A stretch of 16,668 bases of DNA from the NCBI GenBank assembly GCA_036655715.1, contig JAVVPO010000058.1, forward strand, positions 1 to 16,668, written 5' to 3'. The notes under the pieces are model-generated. The model saw only the letters and a program-made list of their open reading frames with translations, searched no databases and was not told the origin of the DNA. The DNA comes from JAVVPO01 sp036655715. GTDB taxonomy: Bacteria > Bacillota > Clostridia > Lachnospirales > Cellulosilyticaceae. The translations under genes were made by a program, and so were the position numbers. Below are positions 1 through 7,303 of this stretch, piece after piece. How positions within the stretch are numbered: position 1 is the first letter of the stretch; each line of letters begins with the position of its first letter.

Positions 1-261
1 CAAACTAAAAATCCAAGTCTTAAGTACCTAGATGCTATGCTTTCCTCTTGGTATAATACAAAAGTAGCTAATTTAGATGATATTGATAAGCTAGATAAAG
101 CTTATTCTAGTAACATCGCGAAGAAGGCTTCTGCCCCAACTAAATCAGTTGCCAAGAAAAATACTCGTTTTACCAATATTGCGTCTCACAATTGGGACTT
201 TGACCAATTAGAACGTCTTGAACAAGAATATATTGAACGCAAATTACATGGAGGAAATTAG
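1..261 (+). CDS. DnaD-domain replication protein, C-terminal fragment (5' end outside window)
   Basis: The frame is open from base 1 and ends with TAG at 259-261, giving the last 86 residues of a longer protein. The start of the fragment (NPSLKYLDAMLSSWYNTKV) resembles the end of a DnaD domain, where a conserved tyrosine/tryptophan segment binds DNA. A low-complexity Lys/Ser/Thr linker follows, and then a tail (FTNIASHNWDFDQLERLEQEY) of the kind seen at the C-terminus of clostridial DnaD-like proteins. Such proteins act in primosome assembly and replication initiation. The gene lies two bases upstream of a helicase-loader ATPase, a common clostridial pairing and an almost certain operon. An internal ATG at 37 is in frame, but the coding sense upstream shows that it is not the real start. 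The family call rests on a short fragment. Confidence 0.75.
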   Translation, partial: QTKNPSLKYLDAMLSSWYNTKVANLDDIDKLDKAYSSNIAKKASAPTKSVAKKNTRFTNIASHNWDFDQLERLEQEYIERKLHGGN

Positions 262-263
262 AA

Positions 264-1268
264 ATGACAAGTAAAGAGCACCAATATAAACTTCTTATTC
301 GTCAGTATGATACAAAACGTACTCATGCTATGCAAGATAAAAAAACGCGTGATCTAGAAGTTTATGCTAAGATTCCTAGTATCGCTAAGATAGATGCTTC
401 TCTTAATCGTAACGGTATCGCATTAATTCGTAGTATGCTCCATCCTGCTCAGTCAAAAGATGTAGATTCTTTTCGCCAAGACTCCAATGAGCTGTTACGC
501 ACAAAAAAAATGTTACTTGTAGAAAATGGTTATTCCGAGAATTATCTAGATGTTCATTATGATTGTAACGCCTGCGAAGATACAGGATTTATAAAGAACA
601 AACCTTGTAAATGTTTTAATCAAAATCTTATTAATTTAGCTTATGAACAATCTAACCTAAAAAATATTCTCTCCTTTGAGAATTTTAATAATTTTAATTT
701 TGATTTTTATACTCCTGAAAAAGATCCTCAAATTGGTCGTTCACCACGTAAAAATATGGAGAATATTTATCAGGCCTCTGTAGGTTTTGTAGAAAAATTT
801 GAACTTGAAAAAGGAAATTTACTTTTTTATGGGCCAACAGGTCTTGGTAAAACCTTTCTTTGTAACTGTATTGCAAAAGAACTTTTAGATAGTGGTTATA
901 ATGTACTTTATCTTACAGCTGTGGAGCTTTTCAAACTTTTTGATGAGTCAAGATTCCATCGTGATGATATGTTACTTGAATCTAAGAACATTCTTGATAC
1001 GCTCAATACTGTAGATTTACTTATTATAGATGATTTAGGCACTGAGTTTGGTACAAGCTTTACAGCCCCTGATATTTTCGGTGTACTCAACAATCGTTAT
1101 CTTACCCAAAAATCTACTATTATCTCCACCAACTTAGACCCTAATGAGTGGAAAGATCTCTACTCCGAGCGTGTTGCCTCTAGAATCTTTGGTAACTATA
1201 CAGCTTACAAATTCTTTGGTACAGACGTTAGACTTTTAAAAAAATATGGCAGACCACTTACTCCCTAA
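264..1268 (+). CDS. DnaI/DnaC-like AAA+ replicative helicase loader
   Basis: A protein of 334 residues that probably loads the replicative helicase onto DNA with its DnaD-domain neighbour. The N-terminal region carries a cysteine cluster (C101, C104, C115, C117), which looks like a zinc site as in DnaI-type loaders. The C-terminal AAA+ domain shows Walker A GPTGLGKT (190-197), Walker B LLIIDD with D256 and D257, sensor-1 STN (288-290), and an arginine-finger region ERVASR (about 302-307). Transposon-borne IstB proteins share this ATPase, but the DnaD partner and the cysteine-rich N-terminus favour a chromosomal loader. Translation starts at ATG 264, two bases after the upstream stop, behind a GGAGGA ribosome site at about 250-255. 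The stop codon lies inside the terminator hairpin that follows. Confidence 0.88.
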   Translation: MTSKEHQYKLLIRQYDTKRTHAMQDKKTRDLEVYAKIPSIAKIDASLNRNGIALIRSMLHPAQSKDVDSFRQDSNELLRTKKMLLVENGYSENYLDVHYDCNACEDTGFIKNKPCKCFNQNLINLAYEQSNLKNILSFENFNNFNFDFYTPEKDPQIGRSPRKNMENIYQASVGFVEKFELEKGNLLFYGPTGLGKTFLCNCIAKELLDSGYNVLYLTAVELFKLFDESRFHRDDMLLESKNILDTLNTVDLLIIDDLGTEFGTSFTAPDIFGVLNNRYLTQKSTIISTNLDPNEWKDLYSERVASRIFGNYTAYKFFGTDVRLLKKYGRPLTP

Positions 1269-1287
1269 TCTAGGGAGTATTTTTTTT
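1259..1287 (+). terminator. Rho-independent terminator of the dnaD-loader operon
   Basis: A perfect 9-bp stem, TACTCCCTA (1259-1267) with TAGGGAGTA (1271-1279), has a 3-nt loop and is followed by eight Ts (1280-1287). The TAA stop of the loader gene (1266-1268) lies within the hairpin, so translation end and transcript end coincide. Confidence 0.9.
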
Positions 1288-1303
1288 ATTTACTTATGTC
1301 TTA

Positions 1304-1333
1304 TTGAGGATATTTTCATCCTTCTTGTAATAT
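1304..1333 (+). promoter_or_regulatory. Possible promoter of the MocR-type regulator
   Basis: TTGAGG (1304-1309) and TAATAT (1328-1333) are separated by 18 bp, ahead of a strong ribosome site AAAGGAGG just before ATG 1367. The -35 is a fair match and the -10 is weak in an AT-rich stretch, so this is tentative. MocR regulators often bind direct repeats at their own promoters, but I could not identify convincing ones here. Confidence 0.35.
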
Positions 1334-1366
1334 ATATTTAATATAGGACGTAAAGGAGGATATCTT

Positions 1367-2698
1367 ATGTTTTGTGCAATTAAACTTTCAAAATCTGATC
1401 CAACGCCTCTATATATTCAATTAGCAAACGAACTTGCAAGACTTATCAAGTCAGGAGCTATACCCAGTAAAACAAAGCTCCCTACTATTCGTACTCTTTC
1501 TAGTAAGTTGAAAATCAATAGAGATACGGTGGTTAGTGCTTACAAGCTTTTAGAGACCCAGGGGTTAGTCGTAGCTCACGTAGGCAGTGGTACTTATGTA
1601 GCTCCCAATATATTAACTTCTACTTCAGAATCTACTTTAGAACCCAATATTTCATGTAGCACAGTAGGTTTTTCTAAAGAATTATTTCCTGTTAATATCT
1701 GTAAGGATTTAATCGCTAATATATTAGATACCGAAGGTTGGTCTGCTTTTTCTGATCCTTTATATAGAGAACGTAATTTAATCAGACAAAGTATTAATCA
1801 CTTCTTAGAATCAGTAGGTATCAGTTCTTCACCTGCCGGACTACGCTTAATTAGTGATATGTATAGTTTTTTAGTAGATCTACTTAAAATTTCTTCTAAG
1901 ACTGCCATTTGCGTAGAAGAATATAGAGATCTTACTTATACTTCTTTTATTAGGTCTTTAGGTTTTAAAGTCTATGAAATACCACTTCATCAAGGTGGTA
2001 TGGATCTAGATATACTAGAAAAACATCTTAAAACGTCTAGTATATCGTACATATGGATTTCTTCTTATATTCAAAATCCAACTGGTATCTGTTATTCCGA
2101 GGAGAATAAACAAGCACTTCTTAAACTTGCTGAGAAATACGATTGTTATATCATAGAAGATGGTACGTTTAGTGACTTCACTTATGATAATCATACCTTG
2201 TTACCACTCTATAACTCTTATGGTTATGACCGTGTTGTCTTTCTTTATCACTTTTCTAGGCTTTATTTACCCCATCTTACTTATAGCTTTGTCGCCTTGC
2301 CTTCGGCTTTGATTAAGAAAGTACCCGATCATCTAGCCTGTACCCTAGGAGAACGTGTTATTCATTATTATCTAGAATCTGATGCCTTCTGGGATATTAG
2401 ACAACAGATTATTAGCTCTTCTTATGAAAAATACAATAAAGTCCTTACATCTCTTCTTGCTTACTCTAATTACTTTGATATTTACTGTACTCAAGGAGGG
2501 CTATTCTTCTGGATTAAGCCCTTAGATATTAGCTTGTCTGAATTATGCACTATTTTTATTGAAAATAATATTATTATTTCACCAGGTGACTTGTTCTCTA
2601 CACTTAATAGCATAGATTATTTTAGGCTATCAATCTCTAGCCTTTCTTTTGAACAGATTGATAAACTCATTGCCACATTAGCTTATATTAGTCAATAA
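1367..2698 (+). CDS. MocR-family (GntR wHTH plus aminotransferase-fold) regulator lacking the PLP lysine
   Basis: A protein of 443 residues with the usual two-part MocR layout. A GntR winged helix occupies residues 13-78 (TPLYIQLANELARLIKSG, LPTIRTLSS, GSGTYV). A fold-type-I aminotransferase domain covers about 100-443, with NPTG (237-240), an ED at 264-265, GGLFFW (377-382) and a carboxylate-binding-type FRLS (419-422). In active MocR proteins such as GabR, the PLP Schiff-base lysine sits in a GSFSK-x-LxP motif; here the equivalent reads HFSRLYLP with Arg298 (codon AGG, 2258-2260). The nearby DDY pyridine-binding motif reads DGT (265-267). The domain therefore probably no longer binds PLP covalently and may sense another ligand or none. 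The target genes cannot be told from the neighbours. The gene is preceded by AAAGGAGG and ends at a bidirectional terminator. Confidence 0.85.
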   Translation: MFCAIKLSKSDPTPLYIQLANELARLIKSGAIPSKTKLPTIRTLSSKLKINRDTVVSAYKLLETQGLVVAHVGSGTYVAPNILTSTSESTLEPNISCSTVGFSKELFPVNICKDLIANILDTEGWSAFSDPLYRERNLIRQSINHFLESVGISSSPAGLRLISDMYSFLVDLLKISSKTAICVEEYRDLTYTSFIRSLGFKVYEIPLHQGGMDLDILEKHLKTSSISYIWISSYIQNPTGICYSEENKQALLKLAEKYDCYIIEDGTFSDFTYDNHTLLPLYNSYGYDRVVFLYHFSRLYLPHLTYSFVALPSALIKKVPDHLACTLGERVIHYYLESDAFWDIRQQIISSSYEKYNKVLTSLLAYSNYFDIYCTQGGLFFWIKPLDISLSELCTIFIENNIIISPGDLFSTLNSIDYFRLSISSLSFEQIDKLIATLAYISQ

Positions 2699-2719
2699 TT
2701 TTAGTTATCTATTTTCTTC

Positions 2720-2795
2720 AAATAAAAAAGGGAATATCTCAAATGACCTAGGCGTTTACCTAGCTTGGTCATTTGAGATATTCCCTTTTTTATTT
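2720..2795. terminator. Bidirectional terminator between mocR-like gene and cwlD (29-bp perfect stem)
   Basis: Arms 2720-2748 and 2767-2795 are exact reverse complements over 29 bp. The outer ends carry an A-run on the left and a T-run on the right, so either strand yields a hairpin followed by U residues. The 18-nt loop contains a smaller TAGG/CCTA inverted repeat. It lies 22 bases after the regulator's stop and 6 bases after the stop of the opposing cwlD gene. Confidence 0.88.
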
Positions 2796-2801
2796 AGTTT
2801 T

Positions 2802-3509
2802 CTAAGATTGTCCGCCCTCTACTTGTTGAAAATACTTTACAATCCCTGCATAGATAGACCACGCCATCTTATCTTGATACCCCTCTGAGTTAAGCGCTGA
2901 TTCCTCTTCAGGATTTGTCAAAAATCCACATTCAATAATAATTCCTGGCATCGTACTTACCTTCAGCACATAATAGTTTTCTGTACTTTTTATTTTTCTT
3001 TTATTATTAGCATCTGCATTTTCTGTGATACTCGTCTGTACATTGCGAGCTAACACCTTTGCATTATTTGACTCATTATAATAAAACACCTGAGCCCCTC
3101 TTACTTCTGGTTGTGTAAAAGCATTTTGATGAATACTTATGAGTATATCTGCCCCACTTCCATTGATTATTTCTTTTCTAGTTCGCATATCACTATTTTT
3201 ATTAAATTTATCTGGCAATCCGTCCAAGTCTTCATCTTGTGTCCTAGTCATAACCACCTTTGCCCCAGACTCTTCTAGATAATCCTTTAGTTTAAGTGCA
3301 ATAGCTAAGTTGATATCTTTCTCATGGCTTCCCTTAATGCCTACTTTTCCTGGATCATATCCTCCATGTCCAGGGTCAATGACAATCACCTTAGATGTAG
3401 TCGATAGCCCAAGTGTCTGAACTGATGATGTCGCAAATTTAAAATAAGCACAAACTCCTACTATTAAAACGAGTCCTGCTACCATAATCGCTGACTTATA
3501 TTGTTTCAC
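2802..3509 (-). CDS. cwlD: N-acetylmuramoyl-L-alanine amidase, CwlD type (spore cortex)
   Basis: A protein of 235 residues, close to the length of B. subtilis CwlD. A hydrophobic N-terminal segment (about 5-22) serves as a membrane anchor or uncleaved signal. An Amidase_3 domain fills about 40-230. Zinc ligands are visible as H48 in DPGHGG, E63 in SHEKD and H127 in SIHQNA, with catalytic E193 in IIECGF. CwlD removes the peptide from muramic acid in the forespore cortex, the first step in making muramic-delta-lactam needed for germination. In Clostridioides difficile it works with the lipoprotein GerS, which is not in this window. The start is GTG (3507-3509) behind AGAGGGTG. A vegetative Amidase_3 enzyme cannot be excluded, but the length, single domain, anchor and a sigma-E-like promoter favour CwlD. 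Confidence 0.83.
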   Translation of the reverse strand: MKQYKSAIMVAGLVLIVGVCAYFKFATSSVQTLGLSTTSKVIVIDPGHGGYDPGKVGIKGSHEKDINLAIALKLKDYLEESGAKVVMTRTQDEDLDGLPDKFNKNSDMRTRKEIINGSGADILISIHQNAFTQPEVRGAQVFYYNESNNAKVLARNVQTSITENADANNKRKIKSTENYYVLKVSTMPGIIIECGFLTNPEEESALNSEGYQDKMAWSIYAGIVKYFQQVEGGQS

Positions 3510-3548
3510 AAATTACACCCTCTCTAAGTTACTTTTGTCCTCATTTTT

Positions 3549-3577
3549 ATTGTATTAAAATATTGTCTGCGATATTC
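3549..3577 (-). promoter_or_regulatory. Sigma-E-like sporulation promoter of cwlD
   Basis: On the minus strand GAATATCG (3570-3577) is followed after 13 bases by AATACAAT (3549-3556). The second element matches the sigma-E -10 consensus CATACAAT at seven of eight bases, and the first contains the ATAT core of the -35. It ends about 40 bases before the GTG start. Sigma-E control is established for cwlD in B. subtilis; its use here is inference. Confidence 0.45.
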
Positions 3578-3597
3578 ATAGTATTATTGAAATTTGA

Positions 3598-3626
3598 TTA
3601 TTTTTTTCCAGTCTCTCTCATATAAT
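3598..3626 (+). promoter_or_regulatory. Possible promoter of the lysine-rich small gene
   Basis: A perfect TATAAT (3621-3626) lies 66 bases ahead of the small ORF. The hexamer 17 bp upstream (TTATTT, 3598-3603) is a poor -35. The expected leader contains a short inverted repeat TAAGTTA/TAACTTA (3638-3644 and 3652-3658). Confidence 0.35.
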
Positions 3627-3691
3627 ATTTTAAGATGTAAGTTATTTTATTTAACTTATGACTACATAATTATGAAAGGTTGTGTTTTAAC

Positions 3692-3805
3692 ATGCCAGCT
3701 AAAAAACAAGATCCAAAAGCTTCAAAATCAACTTCTAAAGATAAGGCTAAACCTCCTGCAAAAGGCTCAAAAACTCCTCCGGTTAAAGGCAAAAAAGGAA
3801 AATAG
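3692..3805 (+). CDS. Lysine-rich 37-residue small protein of unknown function
   Basis: ATG 3692 opens a 37-codon frame ending with TAG at 3803-3805. The product is very basic and low in complexity: 13 Lys against 2 Asp, with Pro, Ala, Ser and Gly filling the rest and no hydrophobic stretch, so it is probably disordered and may bind nucleic acid or another polyanion. Supporting evidence is a ribosome-site-like GAAAGG (3674-3679), a TATAAT box upstream, and an independent hairpin terminator starting two bases after the stop. The gene thus looks like a self-contained unit between cwlD and the ABC exporter. A longer overlapping frame (3594-3833) runs through the terminator stem, starts at TTG with no ribosome site, and is less likely. 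I recognise no family; the composition recalls histone-H1-like tails. Confidence 0.55.
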   Translation: MPAKKQDPKASKSTSKDKAKPPAKGSKTPPVKGKKGK

Positions 3806-3806
3806 T

Positions 3807-3866
3807 ATTAAAAAAAGCAAAGAATGGTGGTGAAATTTTCTCCCTCCATTCTTTGCTTTTTTTAAT
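3807..3866. terminator. Bidirectional terminator between the small lysine-rich gene and the ABC operon
   Basis: Arms 3807-3827 and 3846-3866 form a perfect 21-bp stem with an 18-nt loop. The outer part is A7/T7, so a U-run follows the GC-containing inner stem on either strand. It closes the small plus-strand gene and, 18 bases past its stop, the ABC operon on the minus strand. Confidence 0.88.
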
Positions 3867-3883
3867 ATAATCAGATACTTTTT

Positions 3884-5509
3884 CTATTCTGTAAGTGCAT
3901 AGACCTTCTTATGCTTCACATTATAGATTCCATCATATTTTGCTTTATTCTCTTCAAAAATCACATGACTTACATTGATAATCGTTACCCCTTCAAGTCT
4001 TAATAGTTCTTCTTCTATTTCTCTTGCCTTAACCATATCAAGTGAAGCAAATGCTTCATCAAGTAAGATAATGTCTGCCTTGCCTAGAAGTCCTCTAGCA
4101 ATAACAATACGGCTTCTCTCACCACCAGATATATTCTTGCCATTCTCAAAAATCATCATTTCTAAGCCTTGTTCTTGTTTGTCTATAAAATCTTTAAGCC
4201 CCGCCTTTGAAATAGCCTCCCAGAGTTCTTCTTCAGAGTAATCCTTATATAAGGTAAGATTATTCCTTAGGGTATCTTCAAAAATGAATACTTGCTGTTC
4301 TACATTGGCAAGTGTCCCAAAGTATGTTTCTTTCTGAATATCTTTTAAAGGATTGCCATCTAGCCATATGGTTCCTTCAAGTGGGTTAAAGTATTTTCTT
4401 AGAAGCTTTAGCAACGTAGATTTTCCTCCACCACTTGGCCCAACAATTAGATACTTGCCCCCCTTTTTCAAACTCAGATTAATCTTCTCTAAAACTAATC
4501 CTTCTTCATAACCAAAAGAAACCTCCTCAAATCTTATCTCTTGTTCTAATCCCTCTATCGCCACTGTTTCCTCATAACTCTTCTCATTTTCAAGGGTTGC
4601 CTCAACCTTCTTAACTAAATCTTTTACAGTGAAAATCTTGGGTATGGCTTCCGTCATCATATTTAGTGGTCCCATCATACGTTGTAACCCCTGTATGATA
4701 AGTACTGTTCCACCCACACTTGCCTGACCACTTAACGCAAGGTACCCTGCTATACAAGTGGCAATATTAATATCAAAATAAATGTTAACAGTCTCAATAG
4801 AATAAATACAAGATAGTAACTTATCTATGACATAACCTTTACGCTGAACGCCTTCACTCTTTTCGTAGAAGTTATCTCTAATACGGTCTTGTAAGTTATT
4901 ATTCTTGATAATATGAAAAGCAGATAATACTTCTTTAATATAGGCCGTATAACCATCAAATAAATCACTTCGTTCTTTGGTCTGCCTCGCAACAGGCTTC
5001 GCCGTTTTAAGCGATATAATCAAGTTGATACCCATTATAACCGCTACTAAAATAAGCATCCATGAATTCACTGTGACTACAATCCATACCCCTACTAAGA
5101 AAGAAATAGCCCCTTCACCTATGGTATAAATAGTATCTATTAAATGGGTCTCTAATGTATTAAAGTCATTGGTTAAGCTTGAAATGTACTTTGAATTATT
5201 TTCCTTATGAAACTCACTAATATTTTTATCAAAAACCTTGCTTATGTAATAGTTTTTGAGCTTCTCATTTGCCTTTTTCTTGTACAAGTTCTTAGCTAAA
5301 GTACTAACTACTGCTATAGGAACTAATGCCGCTGCTATCACTATAACCATCATGCCCTTTTCCTTGAACTGTAACATATTCTTACTTAAGGCTAAGTCTA
5401 ATAGGTCCATCATCCGGATAAACAAATAACCTTCTAATACCGCCAAAAGACCTACAGCTATTATAGCTAATAACCAATAGGGAACAACTTGGTATAACCT
5501 TTTTAGCAT
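3884..5509 (-). CDS. ABC exporter half-transporter B (TMD-NBD fusion)
   Basis: A 541-residue half-exporter: an N-terminal transmembrane domain (about 1-300, with segments near 12-32, 54-72, 128-165 and 245-275) fused to a nucleotide-binding domain (about 325-541). Visible motifs are Walker A GPSGGGKST (357-365), the Q-loop at Q405/Q406, signature ISGGE (460-464), Walker B with D484 and catalytic E485, D-loop SLD and switch H515. It starts at ATG 5507-5509, overlapping the end of the upstream half-transporter by 7 bp, with GGAGGTGA placed inside the upstream gene. Such translational coupling fits a heterodimer made in equal amounts. The substrate is unknown; there is no peptidase domain or nearby peptide precursor, so multidrug or lipid export is more likely than bacteriocin export. 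Confidence 0.88.
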   Translation of the reverse strand: MLKRLYQVVPYWLLAIIAVGLLAVLEGYLFIRMMDLLDLALSKNMLQFKEKGMMVIVIAAALVPIAVVSTLAKNLYKKKANEKLKNYYISKVFDKNISEFHKENNSKYISSLTNDFNTLETHLIDTIYTIGEGAISFLVGVWIVVTVNSWMLILVAVIMGINLIISLKTAKPVARQTKERSDLFDGYTAYIKEVLSAFHIIKNNNLQDRIRDNFYEKSEGVQRKGYVIDKLLSCIYSIETVNIYFDINIATCIAGYLALSGQASVGGTVLIIQGLQRMMGPLNMMTEAIPKIFTVKDLVKKVEATLENEKSYEETVAIEGLEQEIRFEEVSFGYEEGLVLEKINLSLKKGGKYLIVGPSGGGKSTLLKLLRKYFNPLEGTIWLDGNPLKDIQKETYFGTLANVEQQVFIFEDTLRNNLTLYKDYSEEELWEAISKAGLKDFIDKQEQGLEMMIFENGKNISGGERSRIVIARGLLGKADIILLDEAFASLDMVKAREIEEELLRLEGVTIINVSHVIFEENKAKYDGIYNVKHKKVYALTE

Positions 5510-7152
5510 ACACTCACCTCCTCAAAATACTCCTTACCTGTGTAAGTATGCACTCTACCATTTCTAAGTTCTAACACATAATCATAATCCTTTGTCACGC
5601 CTTCATAATAACGGTGACTAATAGCTATCACACTACAGTCTAACGCTAAGAAATCCTTCTCAATCTGCCTTCCTAATTCATAATTAAGACTTGATGTACC
5701 TTCATCTATAAAGAGTATTTCGGCCTCTTTTGCGATAGCTCTTGCTATAGAGATACGCTGCCTTTGGCCACCTGATAGATTCTTACCATTTTCAAGTAGT
5801 ACTTCCTCTATCCCATTTTCTTTTTCTTCCAAGAAACTTGTAAGCCCTGCATGTATAATGGCCTCATCAACTTTCTTTTCATCTATTTCTTTGTATAAGG
5901 TAATATTATTTTTAATGGTATCCTCAAATAGAAAGACTTCTTGATAGATAAAGGCTACCTTTTCATTAAAGGACTTTTCATCTATCGCCTTGTAGTCTAT
6001 ACCATCTACTTGGATACTTCCACTGTAGTCTTCATAAGTCATAGACAACAGTTTCATAAGGGTAGATTTACCCGCTCCACTTGCTCCTTTGATAAGATAC
6101 TTCTTCCCTTTTTCAATAGTAAAGCTTACCTGATCCAGTATCTTATTGCCTTCATAATCAAAGCTAAGCTCCTTCACTTCTATTACTTGTTGGAAATCAA
6201 ATCCTTGAGTGCGGTCTTCCTTATTTCCCTCTATATCTTCGCTTCTAGTAATCTTGTTATAAATAACATTTGAAGACCTCATCACATTGATAAGAGGCAA
6301 GACATCCATCAGTGGAAATGCCATATTATTCGCTAGCGAAAAGAGAAACATAGCCTTCCCGAGGCCAAGTCCAGCTTCAATTTCTATACCCAAATAGAGA
6401 ATCACCACAACCAAGATTATGTAACTTAAAAAGACAATTATATTTCTTTGAAGTTCACTGTATGTATTAAAAGCAAACTTCTTTCTTTCTACTCTTCTCA
6501 TCTCTACTAAGTTCTTGGATAAGAACTTCTCTTCTATATTATTTAGTTTCAGAATTTCTAATCCATTAAACGTATTACTCATACTCACCGTAAAATCTTC
6601 ATTTTCCTTAGAAAATGCTTCTTGCAACGTAACAGTCTTTTTAGCAAATATCTGTGATACACCTAGAAGTACTAAAGATATAGCAAACATTCCAAGCGCT
6701 AACTTTCTATCTATAAACAGCAATGTAATGAGGCAACATGCATACAGTCCACCTCTAAAGATAAAGCTTACAAGACTTTGAAAGAATTTAGCTTCAACAA
6801 TATTAATGTCATTGATTAAATGAGAGATATAAACCTCCTTAGACCGTTTACTAAAGTTCTTGTAAGACAGGCTTATCACTTTCTCAAAAGCTTCTTTTCT
6901 AATATCTAATAGCGTCTCTCTCATATAACCTATACGTAGCATCCTAGAAGCAAAGAAAAGCCCCCCAGATACAAAGACTGACCCTATAGCTAATATCATA
7001 ATCTGAATAAAGTAAGCTTTATCTCCTTTCTCAATTGCATTAAAAATTAAAGAAAATACACTAATTTGCAAAAAACTATCCACAACAAATAAGAAACTTG
7101 CGAATACATATACACAGAATCCCCATTTTCTTCTTAATAAAAGTTCTTTCAT
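5503..7152 (-). CDS. ABC exporter half-transporter A (TMD-NBD fusion), first gene of the operon
   Basis: A 549-residue half-exporter with a transmembrane domain (about 10-295) and a nucleotide-binding domain (about 323-549). The motifs are Walker A GASGAGKST (356-364), Q-loop Q404, signature LSGGQ (459-463), Walker B with D483 and E484, and switch H513. The D-loop reads SSLN, with Asn where Asp is usual. With the overlapping downstream gene it should form a heterodimeric exporter. Both halves keep the catalytic Glu and His, so neither site is plainly dead; the asymmetry lies in ISGGE of the partner and SSLN here. Translation starts at ATG 7150-7152 behind GAGAGGAG. Transcription must pass a strong terminator about 50 bases upstream, which suggests attenuation (see the leader entries). 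Confidence 0.88.
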   Translation of the reverse strand: MKELLLRRKWGFCVYVFASFLFVVDSFLQISVFSLIFNAIEKGDKAYFIQIMILAIGSVFVSGGLFFASRMLRIGYMRETLLDIRKEAFEKVISLSYKNFSKRSKEVYISHLINDINIVEAKFFQSLVSFIFRGGLYACCLITLLFIDRKLALGMFAISLVLLGVSQIFAKKTVTLQEAFSKENEDFTVSMSNTFNGLEILKLNNIEEKFLSKNLVEMRRVERKKFAFNTYSELQRNIIVFLSYIILVVVILYLGIEIEAGLGLGKAMFLFSLANNMAFPLMDVLPLINVMRSSNVIYNKITRSEDIEGNKEDRTQGFDFQQVIEVKELSFDYEGNKILDQVSFTIEKGKKYLIKGASGAGKSTLMKLLSMTYEDYSGSIQVDGIDYKAIDEKSFNEKVAFIYQEVFLFEDTIKNNITLYKEIDEKKVDEAIIHAGLTSFLEEKENGIEEVLLENGKNLSGGQRQRISIARAIAKEAEILFIDEGTSSLNYELGRQIEKDFLALDCSVIAISHRYYEGVTKDYDYVLELRNGRVHTYTGKEYFEEVSVC

Positions 7153-7200
7153 TTTTAACTCCTCTCTGTTAAGCCACTTCTAATCTCTTTATCTAACCTA

Positions 7201-7251
7201 TTTTAAAACAGCAAAAAAGCTGCAAGAAAAGACACTTTTCCTACAGCTTTT
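7201..7251 (-). terminator. Intrinsic terminator upstream of the ABC genes (attenuator)
   Basis: In the minus-strand transcript a 17-bp stem forms between AAAAGCUGUAGGAAAAG (7235-7251) and CUUUUCUUGCAGCUUUU (7215-7231), with a UGU loop and a following U-rich tract (7201-7214). Two positions are G-U wobbles in this RNA but would be A-C mismatches in a plus-strand RNA. This shows that the structure belongs to minus-strand transcription. It may also end transcripts coming from the sugar operon. Confidence 0.82.
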
Positions 7252-7270
7252 ACACATACCTATACACCCA

Positions 7271-7300
7271 AATAGACTGCTTTAATTAAACCAGTCTATT
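7271..7300. repeat. 30-bp near-perfect palindrome in the ABC leader
   Basis: Arms AATAGACTG and CAGTCTATT (9 bp) flank a single C/C mismatch and a symmetric TTTAATTAAA core. As RNA it forms a hairpin between switch segments 2 and 3. As DNA it could serve as a dimeric repressor operator. It lies about 65 bases downstream of the predicted transcription start, so a structural role in the leader is more likely. Confidence 0.6.
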
Positions 7301-7303
7301 CAT

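Noticed and set aside
37..261. A complete 74-residue gene starting at ATG 37
   Set aside because: The same frame is open to base 1 and the upstream codons read as DnaD-domain sequence, so the gene starts outside the window.
3594..3833. A 79-codon plus-strand frame overlapping the lysine-rich small gene
   Set aside because: It starts at TTG without a ribosome site, begins upstream of the likely transcription start, and reads into the terminator stem. The 37-codon frame has the better start signal and ends before the hairpin.
3975..6781. Several open frames on the plus strand opposite the two ABC genes
   Set aside because: They lack ribosome sites and family signatures, and lie antisense to clearly coding sequence with intact ABC motifs.
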